Positions 8,822 to 16,044 of a stretch of DNA of 36,022 nucleotides are shown here, in pieces (position 1 is the stretch's first letter; each line of letters begins with the position of its first letter). Location: assembly GCA_945929845.1 (NCBI GenBank), contig CAMEON010000019.1, forward strand, positions 1 through 36,022, in the 5' to 3' direction. The position numbers and the translations under genes are program-made. The notes under the pieces are model-generated. The model saw only the letters and a list, made by a program, of their open reading frames with translations, did not search any database and was not told where the DNA came from. Source of the stretch: an uncultured Clostridia bacterium. GTDB taxonomy: Bacteria; Bacillota; Clostridia; Oscillospirales; CAG-272.

Positions 8822-9580
8822 TCACGCACCGGTCTCTGCGGAGGTCTGTGCCGTTGTTTCCGGGGCAGTTTCCGGAGAGGCGATGCAATCGTTGCTGATG
8901 TAGTACCGCTTGTATTCGGTCTTGGGCGCACCGGAAGCGTCTGTCTCGGTCTCCGAAACCACCGGATACAGGATGCAGCTCCAATTGGCACTGACGCCGA
9001 CACGGGTCACGGTGGCACCCTTCTTCAGCACGCCCCGGATGCTGGTGCTACTCTCACTGGAGGGTGCGGAACGGACATTCACATTGTCCGAGATGGTCAC
9101 AGTCTCGTTGACCTCGGTGAAGGCCTGGATCACGGCGTAGTCAATGACCACACTCTTGGCGATGTAGCAGGTCTTTCCGCCGTAGTTGATGCGGTACCAG
9201 TTCTTACTTTCACCAGTGGCATCCAGCACGGTGCCCTCGGTGGGCCAGCCACAGCCGGTGGTAGCACTGATCACGGTATCGGTACGGACAGTAGCGACCC
9301 CGGTAAAGACAAAAAGCTTCTTGTTGATGTCGGTAAAGACGGCGTTCGGCTCGGAAGTGTTGTCCACCTCAGGAGCCTTGGTTGTGGCTTCCTGGCCGCT
9401 GACAGACTCATGGTATGCTGTATCACTGCCGTCCACCGTGCCGGGGAAGGGGTTGACGGTAGAGGCTTCCGTATTAGAATCTTTGGGATCATCCTGACCC
9501 TTCTTGGTACAAGCGGTAGCCGAACTGGCGAGCAGGATGGCAGTAGCGGCAAACAGTGCGATCAATCTTTTCTTCATCAT
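8822..9580 (-). CDS. SH3-domain lipoprotein
   Basis: 252-residue secreted lipoprotein. MMKKRLIALFAATAILLASSATAC is a signal peptide with the likely lipidated Cys at residue 24. A Thr/Ser/Asp/Glu-rich linker of about 50 residues follows. Then come two bacterial SH3-like (SH3b) segments: one around FVFTGVATVRTDTVISATTG and WYRINYGGKTCYIAKSVV, the second around VTISDNVNVRSAPSSESST and LKKGATVTRVGVSANWSCI. The tail is Pro/Thr/Glu-rich. SH3b domains commonly bind cell-wall peptides, so a wall-associated role is inferred; no catalytic domain is present. AGGAGG lies 6 nt before the chosen ATG; the next ATG, one codon later, is an equal alternative. It has its own promoter at 9644-9672. Confidence 0.8.
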   Translation of the reverse strand: MMKKRLIALFAATAILLASSATACTKKGQDDPKDSNTEASTVNPFPGTVDGSDTAYHESVSGQEATTKAPEVDNTSEPNAVFTDINKKLFVFTGVATVRTDTVISATTGCGWPTEGTVLDATGESKNWYRINYGGKTCYIAKSVVIDYAVIQAFTEVNETVTISDNVNVRSAPSSESSTSIRGVLKKGATVTRVGVSANWSCILYPVVSETETDASGAPKTEYKRYYISNDCIASPETAPETTAQTSAETGA

Positions 9581-9643
9581 GTACATCCTCCTGTGGACTA
9601 TTTGGCTTTCCTTGCATTTCATCTTGTCCTGTTCATTACTGCT

Positions 9644-9672
9644 ATTATAGCACAAGAAAATGCTCCTGTCAA
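9644..9672 (-). promoter_or_regulatory. Sigma-A promoter of the SH3 lipoprotein
   Basis: On the minus strand: TTGACA (9672-9667), 17-bp spacer, TATAAT (9649-9644). The leader would be about 55-60 nt. Confidence 0.88.
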
Positions 9673-9703
9673 GTCATGAAGCACAGAAATAAAAAAACAA
9701 TTT

Positions 9704-9958
9704 GTTACAGTGTTATAGTTCAGGTAGGATGCGGAAGAATGCCTGGGGGCTTCTTGAAAGAAGCCCCCAGACCCCCAAGAACTTTCAAAACAGGTATTGC
9801 GTACTGTTCGGAGCGTTATTCTGTAATATTTTTGATACCGTTTCACAGGGGATACAGCGTTACTGTCGTCCAAAATAGCAAAAACGCCTTCGCGGGGACC
9901 CCTGACCCCGCTCTGCGGTGGAAAAGGGAGCACACCGCAGGGGTAGGTGAACTGTAAT
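9704..9958 (+). repeat. Family 1 interspersed repeat, copy A
   Basis: Non-coding element between divergent genes. The left end GTTATAGTTCA begins at 9712; a partly duplicated GTTACAG precedes it at 9704. The right end is TGAACTGTAAT (9948-9958). It carries the short hairpin cassette at 9743-9770 (13-bp perfect stem, arms CTGGGGGCTTCTT and AAGAAGCCCCCAG, 2-nt loop). The conserved body contains ACTTTCAAAACA and the right-hand block with GCGGGG/CCCCGC pairing. The remainder of the 442-bp gap is the SH3 promoter on the left and about 60 bp of leader before 10023. Confidence 0.85.
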
Positions 9959-9967
9959 ATTACAGTT
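9950..9967. repeat. Perfect 18-bp palindrome at the right end of copy A
   Basis: AACTGTAAT (9950-9958) joined directly to its complement ATTACAGTT (9959-9967). It looks like two family 1 ends joined head to head, and lies about 55 bp before the start of the next gene. Confidence 0.8.
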
Positions 9968-10022
9968 ACTCCTTCCCTCTCCGACCCGAATCAGAATATG
10001 CAGGCAGAAAGGAATCAGAAAA

Positions 10023-11111
10023 ATGACAAAGCAATTCAAAAGAGAATTATGGGAGACATGTATGCCCACCGATCCGGGCACACCTCTCGGACGGTTGGGC
10101 GGCATCAGCTTTGCTTTCCTCGACACATGGAGCCACCCGGGGCGGGTCATCGCCTCCCGCTGTCCGGGAGACGCATGGGCGGTGGGTTCTGATATCCAGC
10201 GGATCCCGGAGGCGGAGAAGTGGCTTGTCAGCTCTGATATGGCTCCCCTATTTGTCATGACAGAACAAGGGGTGGGGCTTCTGTCCAAGCGGTATATGAG
10301 GGATACCGGCCTTGGCCTTCTGATCCATTTTCATGGGCCAAGGGATTCGGTAGCCCGGTGCGTCAATCACTGCATAGAGAGCATGGCCACAGAGATCCTG
10401 TATCCGTCGGCACCCTGTCTTGCAACCGAAACCATCAGGAAGTACGGCACAGTGAGGGAAGGCGTGGATGATGCAACCTTCCAAACCGTCCTTGGCTCCT
10501 TCCGCCGGTTGCGGGAAGTGATGGACATGACGGTGGATAGTGGGGATGACCGACTGATCAGCCCGGAAAGTCTGATGTCCTGGATAGAAACCGTGTCCGT
10601 TTTCATTGGCTGTACCGTTGAAAAAGCTGTCGAGGAAATCACGACCCGTCCGGTCGGGATCCAGGTGTACAAGCCAATGCTGTGGGAAGCCTGGCTGATC
10701 ATCTGTATGTGCATTGCCCGGGCATACTCACCGGAGAGGAAGATGAAATACAGGATCTCAATGACAGACGAAACCAGCGGAGCATACCCATATGTGCAGA
10801 TCCAGTTTCCGTTGATGATCGGAGGCCAGCAAAGTATGGCACCCGACAGCGAAAAGAGTGAAAAAGGAGAGGGAGCAGATACCACAGATATGTACGGGGA
10901 CACAGGCACCGTGTTGTCCGGCATACTGTACATGGAAAGAGCAGCCCTGTGGGGCCGTGCGACGGTGACACACCAGTTGGGGCCTGTGTATCCAACACCG
11001 CTGGATCCGCACTTGCTCTGTCGCCGTTTCGTATCGGATATGTGTATGCTCAATGGCCCGAACGCAGAAATTGGCAACGAAATCAAGTCCGGAGTGAAAT
11101 GGGAAGGGTAA
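10023..11111 (+). CDS. Hypothetical protein of unknown function
   Basis: 362-residue protein that I cannot assign to a family. It has no signal peptide. A hydrophobic stretch around MLWEAWLIICMCIARAY (about residues 218-236) might be buried or a single membrane segment. Noticeable features are a Cys/His-containing segment (FHGPRDSVARCVNHCIESM, residues about 100-118), a polar Ser/Glu/Gly-rich linker around 275-292, and a C-terminal Cys pair (LLCRRFVSDMCML). The start at 10023 is supported by AAAGGA about 9 nt upstream. No clear sigma-A promoter was found; the upstream DNA is family 1 repeat copy A. It stands alone, convergent with glnS. Codon use looks somewhat less GC-biased than the housekeeping genes (impression only). 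Confidence 0.7.
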   Translation: MTKQFKRELWETCMPTDPGTPLGRLGGISFAFLDTWSHPGRVIASRCPGDAWAVGSDIQRIPEAEKWLVSSDMAPLFVMTEQGVGLLSKRYMRDTGLGLLIHFHGPRDSVARCVNHCIESMATEILYPSAPCLATETIRKYGTVREGVDDATFQTVLGSFRRLREVMDMTVDSGDDRLISPESLMSWIETVSVFIGCTVEKAVEEITTRPVGIQVYKPMLWEAWLIICMCIARAYSPERKMKYRISMTDETSGAYPYVQIQFPLMIGGQQSMAPDSEKSEKGEGADTTDMYGDTGTVLSGILYMERAALWGRATVTHQLGPVYPTPLDPHLLCRRFVSDMCMLNGPNAEIGNEIKSGVKWEG

Positions 11112-11144
11112 GAAAGAGCGTACCGTTATAGTCGGTGGTACAGA

Positions 11145-11182
11145 GAAAACGCCGGGAGTCTCCTTTGAATGAAGCTCCCGGC
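11145..11182 (-). terminator. Terminator of glnS
   Basis: GCCGGGAG (11151-11158) pairs with CTCCCGGC (11175-11182); read on the minus strand the stem is followed by GTTTTCTC. It lies between the convergent genes and may also stop the plus-strand gene, although no U-run follows on that side. Confidence 0.6.
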
Positions 11183-11210
11183 ATAACTGTATACCTGTGT
11201 AAGGGAAAAA

Positions 11211-12911
11211 TCACTTTTTGACGAAAGTATCCTTCAGGGACACCACCTGGTTGAAGGTATTGTCGTACTTGGTGTCCTTGCAGAAGTACCCAAAGCGAAC
11301 GAACTGGAACCTGTCGCCGGCCTTGGCCTGGGCCAGGGACGGCTCCACCATGGCACCCTCGATCTTTGTCAGGGATTGCGGGTTCAGGTAGTCCATGTAG
11401 GTCTTCCCCTCCGGTACCTCGGCGGTGTTCTCGATGGTGAACAGGCGATCATAGAGCATCAGGGTGGTGGGCAGGGCGTACTTGGCGGACAGCCAGTGAA
11501 TGGTGCCCTTGATCTTCCGGCCATCGGCCGGGTTGCCGTTGCCGGTCTCCAGGTCAGCGGTCACATGGATCAGCTTGACGGAGCCGTCCGGATTCTTCTC
11601 TATCTCGCCGCACTTGATGATATATCCGCCCATCAGGCGCACCTCACCCTCCGGCTTGAGCCGGAAGAACTTGGGCGGCGGCACCTCGGCAAAGTCATCC
11701 GCATCAATGTACAGCTCCCTTGTGAAGGGGACGGTACGGGTGCCAGCCTCGGGATGCTGGGGGTGGTTGGGCAGGGTGATCAGCTCCTCCCGGTCGGCGG
11801 GGTAGTTGTCTACCACCACACGGAGGGGATGGGCAATGCAGACCCGGCGCAGGGCGTGCTCATTCAGGTCGTCCCGGACGCAGGATTCCAGCTGACGGAT
11901 GTCTACCAGAGCGTCCGCCTTGGATATGCCGGCACTGCGGACAAAGGCGAAAATGGCCTCCGGCGTGTAGCCCCGGCGGCGCAGGGCGCACAGGGTGGGC
12001 AGACGGGGGTCGTCCCAGCCGTCCACACGGCCGGTCTCCACCAGCTCCCGCAGGTACCGCTTGGACATGACCGTGTAGGTCACATTCATGCGGCCGAACT
12101 CCCGCTGTTTGGGCTTGTGCTCAAAGTTGATGTGATCCACCACCCACTCGTAGAGGGGACGGTGATTCTTGAACTCGCTGGAGCAAAGGGAGTAGGTGAT
12201 CCCCTCCAGGGCATCCTGAATGGGGTGCGCAAAGTCGTACATGGGGTAAATGCACCACTTGTCCCCCTGCCGATGGTGGCTGATGTGGCGGATGCGGTAG
12301 ATCACCGGGTCACGGAGGTAGGTGTTGCTGGAGGAGGGGTCGATCTTGGCCCGCAGGGTCTTGGCCCCGTCAGGGAACTCGCCGTTCTTCATCCGCTCAA
12401 ACAGATCCAGGTTCTCCTCTACGGAGCGGTTCCGGTAGGGGGACTCCCGGCTGGCCTCCGCCCGGTCGGTGCCCTTGTACTCCGCCAGGTCGTCCCGGGA
12501 CAGGTCGCACACATAGGCATCCCCCTGCTTGATCAACTGAACGGCAAACTCATAGCACTTCTCAAAGTAATCCGACCCATAGAAAACGCCGCCGGTGGGG
12601 GTGGCGCCCAGCCACTCCAGATCCTCCCGGATGGAGCGCACGAAGTCCTCGTTCTCCTTGGTGGGGTTGGTGTCGTCGTAGCGGAGATTGAACAGCCCGC
12701 CGTACTTTCTGGCCGTGTCCGTATTGATGAATATCGCCTTGGCAGAGCCGATGTGCAGGTACCCGTTTGGCTCCGGGGGGAAGCGGGTATGCACCTTGAT
12801 GGTGGGATCCTGCCTCAGATCCTCGTCGATGATGTCGTGAATGAAGTTGGCCGTGTCATTCCGGCTTTCGTCTCCGGTCTCATCCGGAATCTCGTATCTG
12901 TTATTTTCCAT
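11211..12911 (-). CDS. glnS: Glutaminyl-tRNA synthetase
   Basis: 566-residue class I aminoacyl-tRNA synthetase that charges tRNA-Gln with glutamine. It starts the catalytic core with FPPEPNGYLHIGSAKA (HIGH motif HIGS at 53-56) and has the second signature VMSKRYL around residue 281. The GlnRS-specific beta-barrel anticodon-binding domains follow (KFFRLKPEGEVRLMGGYIIKC and IHWLSAKYALPTTLMLYDRLF). Length matches bacterial GlnRS. The start has AAAGG about 12 nt upstream. It follows gltX by 36 bp on the same strand and is very likely cotranscribed. Presence of GlnRS means Gln-tRNA can be made directly here without the transamidation route. Confidence 0.96.
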   Translation of the reverse strand: MENNRYEIPDETGDESRNDTANFIHDIIDEDLRQDPTIKVHTRFPPEPNGYLHIGSAKAIFINTDTARKYGGLFNLRYDDTNPTKENEDFVRSIREDLEWLGATPTGGVFYGSDYFEKCYEFAVQLIKQGDAYVCDLSRDDLAEYKGTDRAEASRESPYRNRSVEENLDLFERMKNGEFPDGAKTLRAKIDPSSSNTYLRDPVIYRIRHISHHRQGDKWCIYPMYDFAHPIQDALEGITYSLCSSEFKNHRPLYEWVVDHINFEHKPKQREFGRMNVTYTVMSKRYLRELVETGRVDGWDDPRLPTLCALRRRGYTPEAIFAFVRSAGISKADALVDIRQLESCVRDDLNEHALRRVCIAHPLRVVVDNYPADREELITLPNHPQHPEAGTRTVPFTRELYIDADDFAEVPPPKFFRLKPEGEVRLMGGYIIKCGEIEKNPDGSVKLIHVTADLETGNGNPADGRKIKGTIHWLSAKYALPTTLMLYDRLFTIENTAEVPEGKTYMDYLNPQSLTKIEGAMVEPSLAQAKAGDRFQFVRFGYFCKDTKYDNTFNQVVSLKDTFVKK

Positions 12912-12947
12912 AATATCCGTATCCTTTGTATAGTAGGGAATGTAGAA

Positions 12948-14633
12948 TTACAGGGGGAAGGCATCCAGCCGGGCAAAGGTGCGCTGGCGACCCAGGAGTT
13001 GCATGACCGTGTACAGATCCGGGGCGTTCTGCCGCCCGGTGACAGCCAGACGGAGGTAGGCGGATATATCCGCCACACTGCCCCGGTAGGCGGTGGGGTC
13101 AGCCTTGTAGGCCTTCATGTCGGCGGCATACCCCAGGTCAGTGGCGATGGCCTTGACCTTGTCAAACCAGGTGTTCATGTCGTCAGCCGGGTCGTAGGTG
13201 GCCTTGAAGGCGGCAAAGGTAGCGGCCACATCGGCAGAGTCGGTGCCCTCCGGCAGGGCATCCTTTACGGTGAACAGGTCGTCATAGAAGAAGTCCAGGT
13301 ACGGCTTGACATCCCGCAGGACGGTGAAGTCCTTGCGGGGCTTTTTTCCGCCCCGTCCGATGGCGAAGATGGACTTGGCATAGGCGGGATCCCGGGTCAG
13401 GTGGTCGTACAGCTCCCGGTCGTAGGTAGCAGCCCAGGCTGTGGCTGTTTCGTACATCCTGTCCGCCGTCATGCGGGACAGCACATTCTTGGACACATCG
13501 TTCAGCTTGTTGAAGTCGAACAGACAGCCGGAGGCACTCATTTTCTTGATGTTGAAGGGGAACTCCGTGTAGGGCAGGGTGGGGTTGGCGGTGCGCCACT
13601 CCTCGTAATTGGAGTTGAGCAGGGTCAACACATACTCTGCCACGGCATCCGCACAGTACCCCATGCTGGCATAATCATTCAGATTGGCACCCATATCCCG
13701 CTTGGACAGCTTCTTCTTACTGCCGTTCTCGTCCAGCCGCATGATCTGGGAAATGTGCATATACTTGGGTGCCTTGAAGCCCAGGTAGCGGAACAGCTGC
13801 AGATGCTTGGGCAGGCTGGGAAGCCACTCCTCTCCCCGGATGACATGGGTGGTGCCCATCAGGTGGTCGTCCACCGCATGGGCGAAGTGGTAGGTGGGGA
13901 TGCCGTCCGACTTGAGCAGGACGAAGTCCTCGTCGTTCACCGGCATGTCCAGCTTTCCCCGGACAAGGTCGGTGAAGGTGAGCTTCTTCTCCCCGTCCCC
14001 ATCGGCCAGCAGGCGCAGGACGAAGGGGTGCCCGGCGGCCAGCTCAGCCTCCACCTGCTCCATGGTGAAGCTCCGGCGGGCCAGCATTTCCTCCCGGCGG
14101 GCGGTGGCCTGGTTCTCCCAGTCCATGCTCTTGATCTCCGCCTTCTTGTCCGTGTTGTGGATAGCCTCCAGCTCCTCCTCGGTGGAGAAGCAGGGGTAGG
14201 CCAGTCCTGCGGCCACCAACTGCTTGGCGTACACATGGTAGATGGGGCTGCGCAGGCTCTGCTTGTAGGGGCCGTAGTGGCCCACATCGGTGATCTTGCC
14301 GTCCGACCCCAGGATGGCTCCCTCGTCGAAATGGATGCCGTACTGGGAGAGGGTGGTGATCAGTGCCTCGGCGGCACCCGGGATCTCCCGGCGCCCGTCG
14401 GTGTCCTCAATGCGCAGGTAGAAGACGCCGCCGGACTGGTGAGCCAGGCGTTCGCCGACCATGACAGGGAACAAGCCGCCGAAGTGGACAAAGCCGGTGG
14501 GACTGGGGGCAAAGCGGGTGACCTTAGCCCCCTCGGGCAGGGAGCGGGCGGGGAAGCGGGACTCCAGTGTCTCTGGGGTGTCAGTGACCTGTGGGAAGAG
14601 CAGGTCGGCCAGCTTTTGATAGTCTATACTCAT
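12948..14633 (-). CDS. gltX: Glutamyl-tRNA synthetase, atypical long form
   Basis: 561-residue class I synthetase that charges tRNA-Glu. FAPSPTGFVHFGGLF (HIGH-type motif HFGG at 50-53) is followed by LRIEDTDGRR; the second signature KKLSKRDMGA is complete (KLSKR at 308-312). The usual APSPTGxxHIGxxR carries Phe for Ile and lacks the following Arg, and the protein is longer than the usual 480-500 residues, so it belongs to a divergent clostridial type. Activity toward tRNA-Glu rather than tRNA-Gln is inferred from the adjacent glnS. AAAGGA lies about 9 nt before the ATG. Immediately upstream of that site the DNA is family 1 repeat copy B. Confidence 0.93.
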   Translation of the reverse strand: MSIDYQKLADLLFPQVTDTPETLESRFPARSLPEGAKVTRFAPSPTGFVHFGGLFPVMVGERLAHQSGGVFYLRIEDTDGRREIPGAAEALITTLSQYGIHFDEGAILGSDGKITDVGHYGPYKQSLRSPIYHVYAKQLVAAGLAYPCFSTEEELEAIHNTDKKAEIKSMDWENQATARREEMLARRSFTMEQVEAELAAGHPFVLRLLADGDGEKKLTFTDLVRGKLDMPVNDEDFVLLKSDGIPTYHFAHAVDDHLMGTTHVIRGEEWLPSLPKHLQLFRYLGFKAPKYMHISQIMRLDENGSKKKLSKRDMGANLNDYASMGYCADAVAEYVLTLLNSNYEEWRTANPTLPYTEFPFNIKKMSASGCLFDFNKLNDVSKNVLSRMTADRMYETATAWAATYDRELYDHLTRDPAYAKSIFAIGRGGKKPRKDFTVLRDVKPYLDFFYDDLFTVKDALPEGTDSADVAATFAAFKATYDPADDMNTWFDKVKAIATDLGYAADMKAYKADPTAYRGSVADISAYLRLAVTGRQNAPDLYTVMQLLGRQRTFARLDAFPL

Positions 14634-14649
14634 GGTAAGATCCTTTCTC

Positions 14650-14943
14650 GTTACAGTTCAGCCAGGGTACGGGGAGTACGCTGGGGCCCTTCTTGATAAG
14701 AACAGCAATTGCACTGTACGCAGTGCAATTGCATGAAGTTTGCCATACGGCAAACTTCTGAACCCAGACCCCCAAGAACTTTCAAAACAAGTGCTGTGTA
14801 TGAAATTCGGAACGCTATCGTCATATCGCTTTTTGGGGAGCCAGCGTTGCTGATACCGAAGGTCACAGAAACGCTATCGCGGGGACCCCTGACCCCGCTC
14901 TACAGTGGAAAAGGGAGCGTACTGCGGGAGTAGGAACCGTAAC
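14650..14943 (+). repeat. Family 1 interspersed repeat, copy B (long form)
   Basis: Left end GTTACAGTTCA at 14650-14660, right end GAACCGTAAC at about 14943. It carries the long hairpin cassette: arms 14705-14716 and 14721-14732 (12 bp perfect, loop TACG), and arms 14735-14744 and 14749-14758 (10 bp perfect, loop ATAC). The body repeats the ACTTTCAAAACA and GCGGGG/CCCCGC blocks. It fills the 316-bp gap between the MBL stop codon (6 bp away) and the gltX ribosome-binding site (3 bp away). Confidence 0.9.
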
Positions 14944-14949
14944 CCTTTC

Positions 14950-15573
14950 TCAGTCATACAGTGCGTAGGAAAGTGCGGTACTCAGACGCTCGCTCTCCCC
15001 ATGGCCGGGATAGATGGTCAGGGTTCGGTCAAGCTGCTTCAGCCGCCGGAGGGAGGCCAGGAGGGAGGAATAATCCCCGCCCCACAGGTCACAGCGACCC
15101 ACATCCATGGCAAAGAGGGTGTCGCCGGTGAGGAGGAAGCCGTCTTCCCGGTTCAGAAAGCAGACGGATCCCGGCGAGTGGCCGGGGGTGTGCAGAACAG
15201 TCAGGCTACCCTGTCCCAGCGACAGCTTCTGACCCTCCTCCAGGTACCGGTCGGCGGGGGTGAAGCGTCTGTCCTGCCCGAAGAACACGGTGAAAGCGTT
15301 CTTCTCGCCGTCCGTCATCATGGGTGCGTCCGCCGGATGCACATACACCGGCAGGCCGGGGCAGGCGGTGCGCAGGGTATCCATGGAGAGAATGTGATCA
15401 AAATGGCCGTGGGTCAGGTACACGGCATCCAGCGTACAGTTGGCGGCACGGGCGGCGGCCAGGATGGAGGCGGAGGATGCGCTGGGATCCACCACGGCGG
15501 CGTGACCGTTGTCTGTGAGCAGGTAGCAGTTGGAGCCAAAGCCGGATCCCGGATTCAATGCTTGAACTTGCAT
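14950..15573 (-). CDS. MBL-fold metallohydrolase (glyoxalase II-like)
   Basis: 207-residue metallo-beta-lactamase-fold hydrolase. The zinc-binding signature THGHFDH is at residues 54-60 (H55, H57, D59, H60), with further ligands in HTPGHSPGS, TGDTLF and YPGHGES. The order and spacing fit the small hydroxyacylglutathione-hydrolase-like (YcbL) subgroup; the true substrate is not predictable. It is cytoplasmic. AAAGGA lies about 12 nt before the ATG, and a sigma-A promoter is at 15639-15667. It is upstream of gltX on the same strand. Confidence 0.9.
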   Translation of the reverse strand: MQVQALNPGSGFGSNCYLLTDNGHAAVVDPSASSASILAAARAANCTLDAVYLTHGHFDHILSMDTLRTACPGLPVYVHPADAPMMTDGEKNAFTVFFGQDRRFTPADRYLEEGQKLSLGQGSLTVLHTPGHSPGSVCFLNREDGFLLTGDTLFAMDVGRCDLWGGDYSSLLASLRRLKQLDRTLTIYPGHGESERLSTALSYALYD

Positions 15574-15638
15574 AGGGCAAGCGGTTCCTTTCTGACGGGC
15601 AGGACACGGCAGGTGCCCTGCTCTCTGTAACTTCTCCT

Positions 15639-15667
15639 ATTATATCACAAAATAGTCGCTCTGTCTA
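15639..15667 (-). promoter_or_regulatory. Sigma-A promoter of the MBL gene
   Basis: Minus strand: TAGACA (15667-15662), 17-bp spacer, TATAAT (15644-15639). Confidence 0.78.
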
Positions 15668-15717
15668 CGGGCATATGAAAAAATTTCTGCTTTTCCATGA
15701 AACAACGGTTTCAGTTT

Positions 15718-15966
15718 ATTACAGTTCACCTACCCCTGCCGTGCGCTCCCTTTTCCGCCGTAGAGCGGGGCGAGGGGCCCCCGCGAAGGCGTTTCTGCTG
15801 TTTTGGGCATCAGCAACGCTGGCTCCTTTGGAAAAACGACAACAAATATATGACAGAATAACGCTTCGAATCATACACAATACCTGTTTTGAAAGTTCTT
15901 GAGGGGTGTGGGGAACTTCTTTCAAGAAGTTCCCCACCGCATCCCGTACTCTACCTGAACTGTAAC
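15718..15966 (-). repeat. Family 1 interspersed repeat, copy C
   Basis: Same element in the opposite orientation to the others: ATTACAGTTCA at 15718 and TGAACTGTAAC ending at 15966. It has the short hairpin form with arms 15908-15921 and 15924-15937 (14 bp perfect). Its stem sequence differs from copies A and E on both arms, yet remains fully paired. Confidence 0.88.
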
Positions 15967-15993
15967 TACAGTTTAGGTAGGGCACGGGAGAAC
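15965..15993 (+). repeat. Family 1 left-end fragment abutting copy C
   Basis: ACTACAGTTTAGGTAGGGCA and the next bases match the left end of the family (GTTACAGTTCAGGTAGGGTA), then the match stops at the terminator of the next gene. It is head to head with copy C. Confidence 0.6.
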
Positions 15994-15995
15994 TG

Positions 15996-16025
15996 AAAAA
16001 GCATCCCCCCGGGGAGGGGGGATGC
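15996..16025 (-). terminator. Terminator of the OppA-like gene
   Basis: GCATCCCCCC (16001-16010) pairs with GGGGGGATGC (16016-16025) around a 5-nt loop; on the minus strand the stem is followed by TTTTT. It lies 19 bp after the stop codon. Confidence 0.92.
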
Positions 16026-16044
16026 GGAAAGCCACGGAGGGGAA

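Noticed and set aside
11376-14696. Very long plus-strand open frame opposite glnS and gltX (and similar long frames opposite dgt, rpoD, the lipoproteins and glmS)
   Set aside because: Shadows caused by high GC at third codon positions; they have no ribosome-binding sites and the opposite strand encodes clearly recognisable enzymes.
14634-14760. T-box leader for gltX/glnS suggested by the strong hairpins
   Set aside because: The hairpins belong to the interspersed repeat and recur upstream of unrelated genes; no T-box core sequence is present.
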